NCBI GenBank assembly: GCA_045592105.1
Contig: JAZNUB010000069.1
Span: 121,450-185,449 of the forward strand
DNA: 64,000 nt
Direction of reading: 5' to 3'
Source of the DNA: SIG636 sp045592105
GTDB lineage: Bacteria; Bacillota; Clostridia; Oscillospirales; CAG-382
Positions 34,268 to 43,634 of the stretch are shown piece after piece. Every line of letters starts with the position of its first letter. The first letter of the stretch is position 1. A program made the position numbers and the translations under genes. The notes below the pieces were generated by a model. That model saw only the letters and a list, made by a program, of their open reading frames with translations. It ran no database searches and had not been told where the DNA came from.

Positions 34268-35668
34268 ATGAAATTATACAATACTTTAACCCAACAAAAG
34301 GATGAGCTTACTATAGCGGACAATACCGTGCGTATGTACGTTTGCGGCCCTACGGTATATAACTTTTTCCATATAGGCAACGCAAGAGTTTTTGTTGTGT
34401 TTGATATGCTTCGCAGATACCTTGAATATAGAGGGCACAAGGTAATATTTGTTCAAAACTTTACCGATGTTGACGATAAGCTTATTAAACGCGCTTTAGA
34501 AGAAGGTACTGATGTACCTACCGTTGCTAAAAAATATATAGAGGAATATTTTGTGGATGCAAAAGGGCTTGGTATTAAGCCTGCAACCTTTCATCCTAAA
34601 GCAACCGAAACTATTGAAGAGATAGTAAAGATGGTTTCGGATCTTATAGAAAAAGGCCACGCTTATGTGCGCGGGGGCGACGTTTATTTTGATACCGAAA
34701 GCTTTAAGGGTTACGGCAAGCTTTCGCACAGGGATATCGATTCTTTGGAAGCAGGCGCAAGGATTGAAATAAACGAGGATAAAAAGAGCTTTTATGATTT
34801 TGCGCTATGGAAGGCGCAAAAGGTTGATACGGAAATCGCTTGGGATTCCCCTTGGGGCAAGGGGCGCCCCGGTTGGCATATAGAATGTTCAGCAATGGTA
34901 AACAAATTCCTTGGTAATGAAATCGATATCCACGGCGGTGGGCAGGACCTTGCTTTCCCGCACCACGAAAACGAGGTTGCACAAACCGAATGTGCTACGG
35001 GCAAGGCACTTGCGAAGATATGGATGCACAACGGATATATAAACGTTGATAACAAAAAGATGTCCAAATCTCTCGGTAATTTCTTTACCGTGCGTGACGT
35101 TGCAGAGAAATACGATTATCAAGTTATTAGATACTTCCTGCTTTCTCCGCATTACAGAAGCCCTGTAAACTATTCTGCCGAGATATTGGAGCAGGCAAAG
35201 GGTGCGCTTGAAAGATTGCAGAATTGCGAGGAGAACCTTGCTTTCCGCTTAAAGAGTGCTGTTGGTGATAGCCTTTCCGTAGCTGAAAAAACCACGCTTT
35301 TGGCAATTGATGCGAAAATTTCCGAGATGGACGCGGCTATGGATGACGATTTTAATACTGCTGATGCGTTAAGCTGTGTATTTGAGATTGCAAAGCTGAT
35401 AAATACCGCGCTTGCTGATAATAACGCAAGCAAATCGTTTATCGGAAACGCTTACGAAAAATATCGCGCTTTGCTTGTTCTTTTCGGCCTTGAAATTCGT
35501 GAAAAAACAGGTAGCGACGATGCAGAGATAGAAGCGCTTGTTGCTGAACGCACGGAAGCGAAGAAGCAAAAAGACTATAAGCGTGCGGACGAAATTAGAG
35601 ATGCGCTTGGTAAGATGGGCGTTGTTATTGAGGACACGCCGCAGGGGCCTAAATGGAAAAGAGTATAG
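34268..35668 (+). CDS. cysS: Cysteinyl-tRNA synthetase
   Basis: A 466-residue class I synthetase: zinc-binding Cys in MYVCGPTVYNFFHIGNAR (with the HIGN form of HIGH), GWHIECS, KMSKSLGNF and the C-terminal DALR domain. The start at 34268 is set by AGGGGG just upstream and the family start MKLYNTL; an ATG at 34247 would overlap the upstream gene. mrnC overlaps the 3' end by 16 bases. Confidence 0.96.
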   Translation: MKLYNTLTQQKDELTIADNTVRMYVCGPTVYNFFHIGNARVFVVFDMLRRYLEYRGHKVIFVQNFTDVDDKLIKRALEEGTDVPTVAKKYIEEYFVDAKGLGIKPATFHPKATETIEEIVKMVSDLIEKGHAYVRGGDVYFDTESFKGYGKLSHRDIDSLEAGARIEINEDKKSFYDFALWKAQKVDTEIAWDSPWGKGRPGWHIECSAMVNKFLGNEIDIHGGGQDLAFPHHENEVAQTECATGKALAKIWMHNGYINVDNKKMSKSLGNFFTVRDVAEKYDYQVIRYFLLSPHYRSPVNYSAEILEQAKGALERLQNCEENLAFRLKSAVGDSLSVAEKTTLLAIDAKISEMDAAMDDDFNTADALSCVFEIAKLINTALADNNASKSFIGNAYEKYRALLVLFGLEIREKTGSDDAEIEALVAERTEAKKQKDYKRADEIRDALGKMGVVIEDTPQGPKWKRV

Positions 35669-36039
35669 ATTTTAACAAGTGCAACGCTTTAGTGCTTGCA
35701 TATATGGGGGACGCTGTTATTGAAGTTTTCGCGCGCCGCAGTATTATTGGTGACGGTGGGCATAAAATAAGCGACCTAAACGTTATGGCAAAGCATTATG
35801 TTACTGCAGTTAGCCAAAGTGCGGCGGTTGAGCGTGTTCTGCCGCACTTAACCGAAAAAGAGGAACAGATATTTAAGTACGGGCGCAACGCAAAGGGTGT
35901 TCACGTGCCCAAAAGTGCATCTGCTATTGATTATAGGCGTGCAACAGGGCTGGAATGCCTGTTTGGATATTTGTATCTTTCCGGTGAAATTGAACGGGCA
36001 GAGGCGTTGTTTGCGCTTGCTTATGGTACGGAGGAATAG
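35653..36039 (+). CDS. mrnC: Mini-ribonuclease III
   Basis: A 128-residue RNase III-type nuclease without the dsRNA-binding domain, which matures 23S rRNA in Firmicutes. The catalytic signature appears as LAYMGDAVIEVFAR, with GRNAKGVHVPKSA downstream. It overlaps cysS, the conserved cysS-mrnC order. Confidence 0.93.
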   Translation: MEKSIDFNKCNALVLAYMGDAVIEVFARRSIIGDGGHKISDLNVMAKHYVTAVSQSAAVERVLPHLTEKEEQIFKYGRNAKGVHVPKSASAIDYRRATGLECLFGYLYLSGEIERAEALFALAYGTEE

Positions 36040-36042
36040 CTT

Positions 36043-36660
36043 ATGGCAGATAATTACAGTAAGCTTACGGAAAAAGAAAAAGCCATTTTCAAATACATCC
36101 GCAATACAATTAAAACTGAAGGATATGCTCCGTCTGTAAGAGATATCTGTTCTGCCTTGGGGATAAAATCCACCTCTACCGTTCATCTGTATATCAAGCG
36201 TTTGGAGGAAAAGGGATATATTGACAGGTGCGATGGTAAAAGCAGAGCGATTAGCGTGAACAGCCGCAACGTGCCGGAGGAGCCAAAAATTGTTCGCGTA
36301 CCTCTTATTGGGCAGGTACGCGCAGGGTTGCCTATTGCTGCTGTTGAAAACTATGAGGGGTACGTTGATTATCCCGCATCAATGGCGGGTAATTCGCCGT
36401 TATTTGCGCTTCGCGTTGTTGGTGAAAGTATGATAGAAGCGGGCATTTTGGATGGTGATATAGTTATTGTTGAAAGCCGCCGTTATGCCGAGGACGGAGA
36501 AATTGTGCTTGCGCTTATAGACGACAGTGCTACTGTAAAGTATTTTTACCGTGAGAGAAATCAAATAAGATTACAGCCTGCAAATTCCGAGATGAAGCCC
36601 ATTTATACAAGCGATGTAACGATACTGGGAAAAGTAATAGCAAACTTTAGGTTTTATTAA
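36043..36660 (+). CDS. lexA: LexA repressor
   Basis: SOS repressor and self-cleaving protease. The 205-residue protein has a winged helix (LTEKEKAIFKYIRNTIK, YAPSVRDICSALGIKS) and an S24 peptidase domain with the cleavage bond in VRAGLP, catalytic Ser in VVGESMIEAGILDGD and Lys in SATVKYF. It is the last gene of the recA string. I see no LexA box directly upstream; it may depend on the recA promoter or an internal one. Confidence 0.95.
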   Translation: MADNYSKLTEKEKAIFKYIRNTIKTEGYAPSVRDICSALGIKSTSTVHLYIKRLEEKGYIDRCDGKSRAISVNSRNVPEEPKIVRVPLIGQVRAGLPIAAVENYEGYVDYPASMAGNSPLFALRVVGESMIEAGILDGDIVIVESRRYAEDGEIVLALIDDSATVKYFYRERNQIRLQPANSEMKPIYTSDVTILGKVIANFRFY

Positions 36661-36694
36661 ACGCTTTTACTTATTCACTTTTTTAAAAAAAGTA

Positions 36695-36723
36695 TTGACA
36701 AACTGCATTTTATGTGCTATTCT
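36695..36723 (+). promoter_or_regulatory. Sigma-A promoter for tRNA-Lys
   Basis: TTGACA (36695-36700), 17 bases, TATTCT (36718-36723) with a TGC extension, about 29 bases before the tRNA. Confidence 0.75.
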
Positions 36724-36751
36724 ACTTTGGCGGCGGAAAAGCCGATGTAAT

Positions 36752-36827
36752 GATCCATTAGCTCAGCCGGTAGAGCACATGACTTTTAATCATGGTGTCC
36801 GGAGTTCGATTCTCCGATGGATCACCA
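36752..36827 (+). tRNA. tRNA-Lys (UUU anticodon)
   Basis: A full cloverleaf: acceptor stem GATCCAT/ATGGATC, D arm AGCTCAGCCGGTAGAGC, anticodon arm ATGACTTTTAATCAT with TTT, T arm TCCGGAGTTCGATTCTCCG, discriminator A and encoded CCA. A consensus promoter precedes it and a terminator follows 5 bases later. Confidence 0.96.
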
Positions 36828-36832
36828 AAAAA

Positions 36833-36860
36833 GGCACTTGCAACACGCAAGTGCCTTTTT
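36833..36860 (+). terminator. tRNA-Lys terminator
   Basis: GGCACTTGC (36833-36841) pairs perfectly with GCAAGTGCC (36847-36855), loop of five, followed by TTTTT. Confidence 0.9.
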
Positions 36861-36873
36861 CTCTTGCTAATGC

Positions 36874-36902
36874 TTGACAAATATATTGGTATCTTATATA
36901 TT
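36874..36902 (+). promoter_or_regulatory. Upstream promoter of the histidine operon
   Basis: TTGACA (36874-36879), 17 bases, TATATT (36897-36902). Confidence 0.7.
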
Positions 36903-36927
36903 CATAGTAGAAAAACTAAAAACAGTA

Positions 36928-36956
36928 TTGCATTATATATATTTATATGGTATAAT
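36928..36956 (+). promoter_or_regulatory. Downstream promoter of the histidine operon
   Basis: TTGCAT (36928-36933), 17 bases, TATAAT (36951-36956) with a TGG extension, 46 bases before hisZ. The leader is too short for a T-box or leader peptide. Confidence 0.7.
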
Positions 36957-37002
36957 CAATCAACACTTTAATTAGTTATCACGCTAAAGCGCGGAGGTTT
37001 GT

Positions 37003-37944
37003 ATGGAAAATCTATTTAGTGTTCTTAAGCCTTCTGAGATTTTAAAGCTAAAGCTTCGTTTTTTGTATGAAAAAAACGGATATACGAAATATGAAATGAG
37101 CAGATTTGAGGAATATGCGTTTTATCTTGAAAACCGTAATTTCCTAATCAATGATTCTGTAATAACGTTTACGGATTTGGATGGCAGGCTGCTTGCCCTT
37201 AAGCCGGACGTAACGCTGTCTATCGCCAAAAACTATCAAGGCGGCGCGCAAAGGGTGTATTATACCGAAAACGTATACAGGCCGGACCGCGCTAAAAGAA
37301 GCTTTAAGGAAATAGAGCAGATGGGGCTTGAGTGCGTTGGCGGAATAGATAGCAACGCCGTAAGTGATGTTGTTGTGCTTGCCGCGCAAAGTATGCGCTT
37401 GGTTTCACAAGAAAGCATTCTTGAAATAAGCCATTGTGGTTTCATACGCGGGCTTTTAAACGCTGTTACTGATGATAAGAGATTGCGTTTAGCGCTTTCA
37501 AAATTGATTGCAGAAAAGAACGTTCACGGCGTTGCAGAGCTTGCCAAGCAAGCAGAAATTGACGAAGATAAGATTAACGCTTTGTTAAAAGCTATTAATA
37601 TATGTGGGGATTATGAAAGCGTAATAACCAAAGCAAAAAGCATTTGCATTTCCGATGAGATGCAAGAGGCTTTAGATGAGCTTGAAATGCTTAATAGCGT
37701 TTTGCGAAAGTCTACCGGCTTGTGCGATATAAGGTTTGATATGTCTTTGCACGGCGAAGAGGATTATTATAACGGCATTGTTTTTTGCGGATACGTTAAA
37801 GGCTTGCCGTTCCGTGTGCTTTCGGGCGGTAGGTACGATGCGTTATTAAAGCGTCTTGGCAAGGAATGCGGAGCTTTAGGCTTTGCTTTGTACTTGGACG
37901 AGCTACAGCTTATGTTCGAAAACGAAGCTGCAAAGGGGGAATAA
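37003..37944 (+). CDS. hisZ: ATP phosphoribosyltransferase regulatory subunit
   Basis: A 313-residue HisRS-like protein that forms the active, histidine-sensing complex with short-form HisG. It keeps the class II synthetase motif 1-2 region (FTDLDGRLLALKPDVTLSIA, YYTENVYRPD) but lacks a C-terminal anticodon-binding domain, which separates it from HisS. It is short for HisZ (often about 390). First gene of the his operon; hisG follows after 3 bases. Confidence 0.92.
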   Translation: MENLFSVLKPSEILKLKLRFLYEKNGYTKYEMSRFEEYAFYLENRNFLINDSVITFTDLDGRLLALKPDVTLSIAKNYQGGAQRVYYTENVYRPDRAKRSFKEIEQMGLECVGGIDSNAVSDVVVLAAQSMRLVSQESILEISHCGFIRGLLNAVTDDKRLRLALSKLIAEKNVHGVAELAKQAEIDEDKINALLKAINICGDYESVITKAKSICISDEMQEALDELEMLNSVLRKSTGLCDIRFDMSLHGEEDYYNGIVFCGYVKGLPFRVLSGGRYDALLKRLGKECGALGFALYLDELQLMFENEAAKGE

Positions 37945-37947
37945 TAG

Positions 37948-38565
37948 GTGCTTACAGTTGCTTTGCCAAAGGGACGCCTTGGCGATAAGGTATATAAACG
38001 GTTAATGGCGGCGGGGTATATATGCGATGATATGACCGCAGAAAGCAGAAAGCTTGTTTTTGAAAACGAAAAAGCAGGAGTAAGATACTTGCTTGTTAAG
38101 CCCTCGGATGTTAGCGTTTATGTAGAGCGCGGCGCGGCAGACGTTGGTATTGCGGGTAAGGATATCCTTTGCGAAACGGAGGCAAGGGTTTACGAGCTTT
38201 TGGATTTGGGCTTCGGCAAGTGCCGTATGGCTGTTGCGGCAAAGCGCGGGTTTGTTGATAATCCTAACCGTGTATTACGTGTGGCAACAAAATTTGTAAA
38301 TATAGCAAATAAGCATTATACAAGCAAGGGCAGAAACATTGATATAATACCTTTGCATGGAAGCATCGAGCTTGCACCGATTGTTGGGCTTTCTGACGTA
38401 ATAGTTGATATTGTTGAAAGCGGAAGCACTTTAAAAGAAAACGATTTGGTAGTAATAGAAGAGTTTATGCAGATATCTGCAAGATTTATAGCAAACATAT
38501 CAAGCTATAAGTTTAAGGAAGCAGAGATCAATAAAATGCTTGTTGCTTTGAAAGAGGCTGAATGA
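37948..38565 (+). CDS. hisG: ATP phosphoribosyltransferase, short form
   Basis: First step of histidine synthesis: ATP plus PRPP to phosphoribosyl-ATP. The 205-residue protein starts with GTG and has MLTVALPKGRLGDK and the PRPP site VDIVESGSTLKEN. It lacks the C-terminal regulatory domain, so it needs HisZ, present just upstream. Confidence 0.95.
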   Translation: MLTVALPKGRLGDKVYKRLMAAGYICDDMTAESRKLVFENEKAGVRYLLVKPSDVSVYVERGAADVGIAGKDILCETEARVYELLDLGFGKCRMAVAAKRGFVDNPNRVLRVATKFVNIANKHYTSKGRNIDIIPLHGSIELAPIVGLSDVIVDIVESGSTLKENDLVVIEEFMQISARFIANISSYKFKEAEINKMLVALKEAE

Positions 38566-39857
38566 TGATAAAAATAATGTATTCTTCACAATGCACTAAA
38601 CAACAGCTTTTAAGCCGTGTCGTACCCGAATCGCCTGAGGTTGATTCTATAGTTCGCGATATAATTGAAAACGTTATCACAAACGGTGACAAGGCTTTGC
38701 TTGATTATGCATTGCGTTTTGATAAGGCGCAACTAAGTGCGCTTGAGGTTAGCAAAGAGGAGATTGAAAAAGCTGTTGCAGAAACTGACGGCAAGTTTAT
38801 TGAAATACTTAAAGCTGCTAAGGATAATATATGGGATTTCCACGCAAGGCAAAAAAGAACGGGCTTTTGCGTAGATGAAAAACAAGGCATTGTAGTTGGG
38901 CAACGTATACTTCCGCTTGAAAGGGTGGGTATATACGTTCCCGGCGGTACGGCATCTTATCCAAGCTCTGTTTTGATGAACGCAATACCTGCGCGCATTG
39001 CGGGAGTTAGCGAGATTATTATGGTAACACCGCCTTGTGCTGACGGCAGTATTAAAAAAGAGATACTTGCCGCCGCTTCCATTGCAGGGGTAGACCGTAT
39101 ATTTAAGGTTGGCGGTGCAGGCGCTGTTGCAGCGTTGGCATACGGTACGGAAAGCATACCTGCGGTTGATAAGATTGTAGGCCCCGGTAATGTGTTTGTT
39201 GCTACCGCAAAGCGTTTGGTGTTTGGAAAGGTTGCTATTGATATGGTTGCCGGGCCGAGTGAAATACTTATCGTTGCGGATGATAGTGCATCTCCCGCTT
39301 ATCTTGCGGCAGATTTGCTTAGCCAAGCAGAGCATGACCGTCTATCCTCCTCCGTTCTTGTAACAAATAGCACAGTTATCGGAGAAGCCGTTGCACAAGA
39401 GCTTGAAAAACAGCTTGCACTTCTTTCAAGAGAAGATATTGCAAGAACAAGCATAGATAACAACGGTAAAATAATAATTACAAAAACTATTGACGAGGCA
39501 ATTGAGCTTGCCAACGATTACGCGCCGGAGCATTTGGAGCTTGCCGTAGAGAACCCATTTGCCTTGCTTAACAGTATTAAAAATGCAGGCAGTGTGTTCC
39601 TTGGGCATTACGCGCCGGAGCCGCTTGGCGATTATTTTGCAGGTCCCAACCATACCTTGCCTACAAGCGGTACGGCACGCTTTTCCAGCCCCTTGGGTGT
39701 TGATGATTTCATAAAGCGCACAAGCTTTATTTCATACTCCGCCGATGCGCTAAAGGCTGTTAGCGGTATGGTATCAGAGTTTGCCGAAAGAGAAGGCTTA
39801 ACCGCACACGCTAACAGTATAAAGATACGTTTTGATAACAAGGATGGTGCCAAATAA
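38562..39857 (+). CDS. hisD: Histidinol dehydrogenase
   Basis: Oxidises histidinol to histidine in two NAD steps. The 431-residue protein has YVPGGTASYPSSVLMNAIPA, DMVAGPSEILIVAD, LLSQAEHD and GPNHTLPTSGTARFSSPL. It overlaps hisG as ATGA. Confidence 0.96.
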   Translation: MMIKIMYSSQCTKQQLLSRVVPESPEVDSIVRDIIENVITNGDKALLDYALRFDKAQLSALEVSKEEIEKAVAETDGKFIEILKAAKDNIWDFHARQKRTGFCVDEKQGIVVGQRILPLERVGIYVPGGTASYPSSVLMNAIPARIAGVSEIIMVTPPCADGSIKKEILAAASIAGVDRIFKVGGAGAVAALAYGTESIPAVDKIVGPGNVFVATAKRLVFGKVAIDMVAGPSEILIVADDSASPAYLAADLLSQAEHDRLSSSVLVTNSTVIGEAVAQELEKQLALLSREDIARTSIDNNGKIIITKTIDEAIELANDYAPEHLELAVENPFALLNSIKNAGSVFLGHYAPEPLGDYFAGPNHTLPTSGTARFSSPLGVDDFIKRTSFISYSADALKAVSGMVSEFAEREGLTAHANSIKIRFDNKDGAK

Positions 39858-39859
39858 GC

Positions 39860-40921
39860 ATGAGCAGCTATTTGTCCAAACGCCTTTCAGCGCTAAAGCC
39901 CTATGTTCCGGGTGAACAGCCGATAGGCAGAAAATATATTAAGCTTAATACTAATGAATCCCCATATCCACCGTCACCCCTTGTGGTTGACGCGATAGAC
40001 AAAACAGCAATAGAAGAGCTTAAGCTGTATTCAGACCCCGATTTAAGAGCTTTGATAGACGCGCTTTCTAAGTATTACAACGTGCCTAAGGAATGTATAT
40101 TCTGCGGCAACGGAAGCGATGAAGTTTTAAGCTTTGCGTTCTTGGCATGGGGAAGTGACAGCGGCGTTGCTTACCCCGATATAAGCTATGGATTTTATCC
40201 TGTTTTTGCTGAGCTGTACGGTTTAAATTCGTTGGTTATCCCTCTAAATGAAAGCTTTGAAATAAACCTTGAACAATACAACGGCTTTAAGGGGCTTATA
40301 GTTTTTGCAAACCCTAACGCGCCAACGGGGCTGATACTGCCTGTTCACCAAATAAGAGAGCTTGCAAAAAACAACCCTCAAAGCGTTATTTTGGTTGATG
40401 AAGCGTATATAGATTTCGGCGGAGAAACTGCACTTCCATTGATTTTTGAGCTTAACAATGTTGTTGTTGTGCGCACCTTTTCCAAATCGCGCCAGCTTGC
40501 AGGTGCAAGGCTTGGCTATGCCTTTGCAAATGCTGAGCTTATTAGCGACCTTAACAGGATAAAGTTCAGCTTCAACCCATATAACGTAAACCGTCTAACC
40601 GCTATTGCGGGAGCAAAAGCTGTTGAGGACAGCGGCTACTTTGAAAACTGCAAGGCTAAAGTAATTGCAACGAGAAATGTATTGATGCAAGGGCTTAAAC
40701 AGCTTGGCTTTAGCTTGACTAACAGTATGGCAAATTTTGTTTTTGCAAAGCACCCGAAAATCAGCGGTAACAGGTATTACGAAGCTTTAAAGGAAAAGGG
40801 TATACTTGTAAGGCATTTTTCGGCAGAACGCGTTAACGAATACGTTCGTATTACCGTTGGCACAGATGAGGAAATAGAAGCTCTTCTTGCCGCAACCGCC
40901 GAGATATTGCAGGAGGTTTAA
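39860..40921 (+). CDS. hisC: Histidinol-phosphate aminotransferase
   Basis: A 353-residue fold-type I PLP enzyme. Signatures: KLNTNESPYPPSP, FANPNAPTGLILP, LVDEAYIDFGGE and the PLP lysine in VVRTFSKSRQLAGARLGY. Two bases after hisD. Confidence 0.95.
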   Translation: MSSYLSKRLSALKPYVPGEQPIGRKYIKLNTNESPYPPSPLVVDAIDKTAIEELKLYSDPDLRALIDALSKYYNVPKECIFCGNGSDEVLSFAFLAWGSDSGVAYPDISYGFYPVFAELYGLNSLVIPLNESFEINLEQYNGFKGLIVFANPNAPTGLILPVHQIRELAKNNPQSVILVDEAYIDFGGETALPLIFELNNVVVVRTFSKSRQLAGARLGYAFANAELISDLNRIKFSFNPYNVNRLTAIAGAKAVEDSGYFENCKAKVIATRNVLMQGLKQLGFSLTNSMANFVFAKHPKISGNRYYEALKEKGILVRHFSAERVNEYVRITVGTDEEIEALLAATAEILQEV

Positions 40922-40924
40922 AAT

Positions 40925-41512
40925 ATGAGAGAGGCCAATATAGCACGCAAAACGGGCGAAACCAATATAAAGCTTTCGCTTTGTATAGACGGTAACGGAA
41001 GCTACACGGTTAATACAGGCTGTGGATTTTTAAACCACATGTTGGAGCTTTTTTCTAAACATTCCGGCTTTGATTTAAACGTTCAATGTGTTGGAGATAC
41101 CGATGTTGACTATCATCACACAACTGAAGATATAGGCATAGTTTTAGGCTGTGCATTCAAGCAGGCGCTTGGTAATGCCATGGGGATAAAACGCTATGGC
41201 AATATGCTTTTGCCTATGGATGAAGCGTTGGTGCTTGCGGCTGTGGACGTATCAGGCAGAGGGTATTTGGTGTTTAACGTAAATATCCCCACCGCTAAGG
41301 TTGGTGATTTTGATACCGAGCTTGTGGAGGAGTTTTTCGGTGCTTTTTGCCGTAACGCTGGTATAACGTTGAATATACGCGGTATAGACGGAACTAATAG
41401 CCACCATATTATCGAAGCGGCGTTTAAAGCAACTGCAAGAGCTTTAAGGGAGGCTGTTGCTATCGACGAAAGCCGCCCTAATCAAATACCAAGCACAAAA
41501 GGAATTATATAG
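40925..41512 (+). CDS. hisB: Imidazoleglycerol-phosphate dehydratase
   Basis: A 195-residue monofunctional IGP dehydratase with the metal motifs GCGFLNHMLELFSKHSGFD, DYHHTTEDIGI and GTNSHHIIEAAFK. The phosphatase half of the enteric HisB is absent; that step is supplied by the PHP-type enzyme at the operon end. Confidence 0.96.
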   Translation: MREANIARKTGETNIKLSLCIDGNGSYTVNTGCGFLNHMLELFSKHSGFDLNVQCVGDTDVDYHHTTEDIGIVLGCAFKQALGNAMGIKRYGNMLLPMDEALVLAAVDVSGRGYLVFNVNIPTAKVGDFDTELVEEFFGAFCRNAGITLNIRGIDGTNSHHIIEAAFKATARALREAVAIDESRPNQIPSTKGII

Positions 41513-41514
41513 CT

Positions 41515-42138
41515 ATGGTTAATAATGTAACCGCAATAGTTGACTACGGCGTTGGCAACCTGTTTAGCTTAAGCTCATCGCTAAAGGCTGTTGGCGCAAA
41601 CGTTGTTATTACAAACGATAAAAAAACTTTAGAAAACGCTGATAGGATAGTTTTGCCCGGCGTTGGTGCCTTTTCGGATGCTTATGCGAAGCTGTGCGAG
41701 AACTCGCTTGACAAGGTGGTTAAAGAGTGTGCCGCTAACGGCAAGCCGATACTTGGTATATGCTTAGGTATGCAGCTGCTGTTTGATAACAGCCTTGAGT
41801 ATGGAAACCACAAGGGCTTAGGGCTTATACCGGGTTCTGTTGTGCCTCTCAAAGGCAAGATAAGCGAAACGCTTAAGGTGCCGCATATCGGCTGGAATAA
41901 GCTTGTAATGAAAGACGGCGAAGCTGTTTTTAAGTACGTATCAGACGGTGCGTATGCATATTTCGTTCACAGCTATTACGCAGAAACGGATGAAAAATAC
42001 GTCATAGCTCATAGCGAATATGACATAAAGGTTACGGCTGCCGTTCGCAACGGTAATGTTTTCGGGATGCAGTACCATCCCGAAAAAAGCGGCAACAAGG
42101 GCTTGCTTATGTTAAAGGCTTTTTGCGAGGAGGAGTAG
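41515..42138 (+). CDS. hisH: Imidazole glycerol phosphate synthase, glutaminase subunit
   Basis: A 207-residue class I glutamine amidotransferase with the nucleophile in LGICLGMQLLF and the His-Glu pair in MQYHPEKSG. Works with HisF. Confidence 0.95.
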   Translation: MVNNVTAIVDYGVGNLFSLSSSLKAVGANVVITNDKKTLENADRIVLPGVGAFSDAYAKLCENSLDKVVKECAANGKPILGICLGMQLLFDNSLEYGNHKGLGLIPGSVVPLKGKISETLKVPHIGWNKLVMKDGEAVFKYVSDGAYAYFVHSYYAETDEKYVIAHSEYDIKVTAAVRNGNVFGMQYHPEKSGNKGLLMLKAFCEEE

Positions 42139-42145
42139 TATATTT

Positions 42146-42868
42146 ATGAAGGTTTTTCCTGCAATAGATTTATCAAACTCAAAGGTAGTACGTTTGTATA
42201 AAGGCGATTATGATAAGCTAACAGTTTATGACGAGGATGCTGTTTCGGTTGCAAAAAGCTTTTATAATCAAGGCGCACGTTATTTGCACATTGTTGATCT
42301 TGACGGAGCAAAGGACGGCGCAACAAGCAATTTTAAGCTTATAGAGCAAATCGTTTCCGCTACAGGTATGTACTGTGAGGTAGGTGGCGGTATCCGCACG
42401 ATGGAAAGCATTGATACCTATATCAGCCACGGTGCTGCACGCGTTATATTGGGCACAGCCGCTATTAACAACCCCAAGCTGTTAAGTGATGCCGTAAGCA
42501 AATATGGCGAAAAAATTGCCGTTGGCGTGGACACAAAGAACGGCAAGGTTGCCGTTAAAGGGTGGACCGAAACTACGGATATAAACGGCATTGAGTTTTG
42601 CAAGGAGCTTAAAAACAAGGGCGTAAAGCACGTTATATATACTGATATTTCAAAGGACGGAACCTTGCAGGGTACAAACCTTGAGCTATACAAGGAGCTT
42701 GCAGAAATTGAAGGGCTTACCGTTACTGCAAGCGGTGGTGTAACTTTTGTATCCGAGGTTTTACAGCTTAATAAGTACGGGATAGATTCTGTTATCCTTG
42801 GCAAAGCCATATACGAGGGCGTTCTTAACCTTGCGGAGGTTATTCAGGTGTTAGGAGGCGCGCAATGA
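42146..42868 (+). CDS. hisA: ProFAR isomerase
   Basis: A 240-residue TIM barrel: MKVFPAIDLSNSKVVRLYKG, CEVGGGIRTM, YTDISKDGTLQGTNLELY. Overlaps hisF by 4 bases. Confidence 0.95.
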   Translation: MKVFPAIDLSNSKVVRLYKGDYDKLTVYDEDAVSVAKSFYNQGARYLHIVDLDGAKDGATSNFKLIEQIVSATGMYCEVGGGIRTMESIDTYISHGAARVILGTAAINNPKLLSDAVSKYGEKIAVGVDTKNGKVAVKGWTETTDINGIEFCKELKNKGVKHVIYTDISKDGTLQGTNLELYKELAEIEGLTVTASGGVTFVSEVLQLNKYGIDSVILGKAIYEGVLNLAEVIQVLGGAQ

Positions 42869-43623
42869 TAACAAAGCGTATTATACCGTGCCTTGACGTT
42901 AGAAACGGCAGAGTTGTTAAGGGTACGAACTTTGAAAACGTTAAAGACATTGCCGACCCTGTAGAAATGGCACATTATTACAACGACAGCGGGGCAGACG
43001 AGCTTGTGTTTTACGATATCACAGCCACGTTTGACGGCAGAAAGCTGTTTACCGATGTTTTAACTCGTGTTGCCGCAGAGGTGTTTATCCCGCTAACTGT
43101 TGGCGGCGGCATTAACAGCGTTGCAGATTTTGACAGGGTTCTTAAATGCGGGGCGGACAAGGTTAGCGTAAACAGCGGTGCTATTAAAAACCCCAAGCTT
43201 ATTGAAGAAGCCGCAAAGCTTTACGGCGACCAATGTGTTGTGCTTTCAATGGACGTTAAGCGCGTGGATGGGTGTTTCCGTGTGTTTGCGCGCGGTGGCA
43301 GAGATGATACGGGTATAGATGCTATTGAGTGGGCAAAAAGAGGTGAAGCAAGCGGTGCGGGCGAGCTTGTTATTAACAGCATAGATACCGATGGCGTGCG
43401 AGGCGGCTTTGATTTAGAGCTTTTAAAGGCTATATCGGATGTTACAAGTATACCTATCATAGCATCGGGCGGTGCAGGAAATATGGAGCATTTTCTTACG
43501 CTGTTTAGGTCTGTTCCAAAGGTTGATGCAGGGCTTGCGGCAGGGATTTTCCACACCGGTTTGGTTACTATTTCGGGGCTTAAAGAATATCTTTTTAACA
43601 ACGGTATTGAAATGCGAATATAA
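42865..43623 (+). CDS. hisF: Imidazole glycerol phosphate synthase, cyclase subunit
   Basis: A 252-residue TIM barrel: IIPCLDVRNGRVVKGTNF, LTVGGGINSVADF, INSIDTDGVRGGFDLELL, IIASGGAGNMEHF. Partner of HisH. Confidence 0.96.
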   Translation: MITKRIIPCLDVRNGRVVKGTNFENVKDIADPVEMAHYYNDSGADELVFYDITATFDGRKLFTDVLTRVAAEVFIPLTVGGGINSVADFDRVLKCGADKVSVNSGAIKNPKLIEEAAKLYGDQCVVLSMDVKRVDGCFRVFARGGRDDTGIDAIEWAKRGEASGAGELVINSIDTDGVRGGFDLELLKAISDVTSIPIIASGGAGNMEHFLTLFRSVPKVDAGLAAGIFHTGLVTISGLKEYLFNNGIEMRI

Positions 43624-43634
43624 GGAGAAATAAT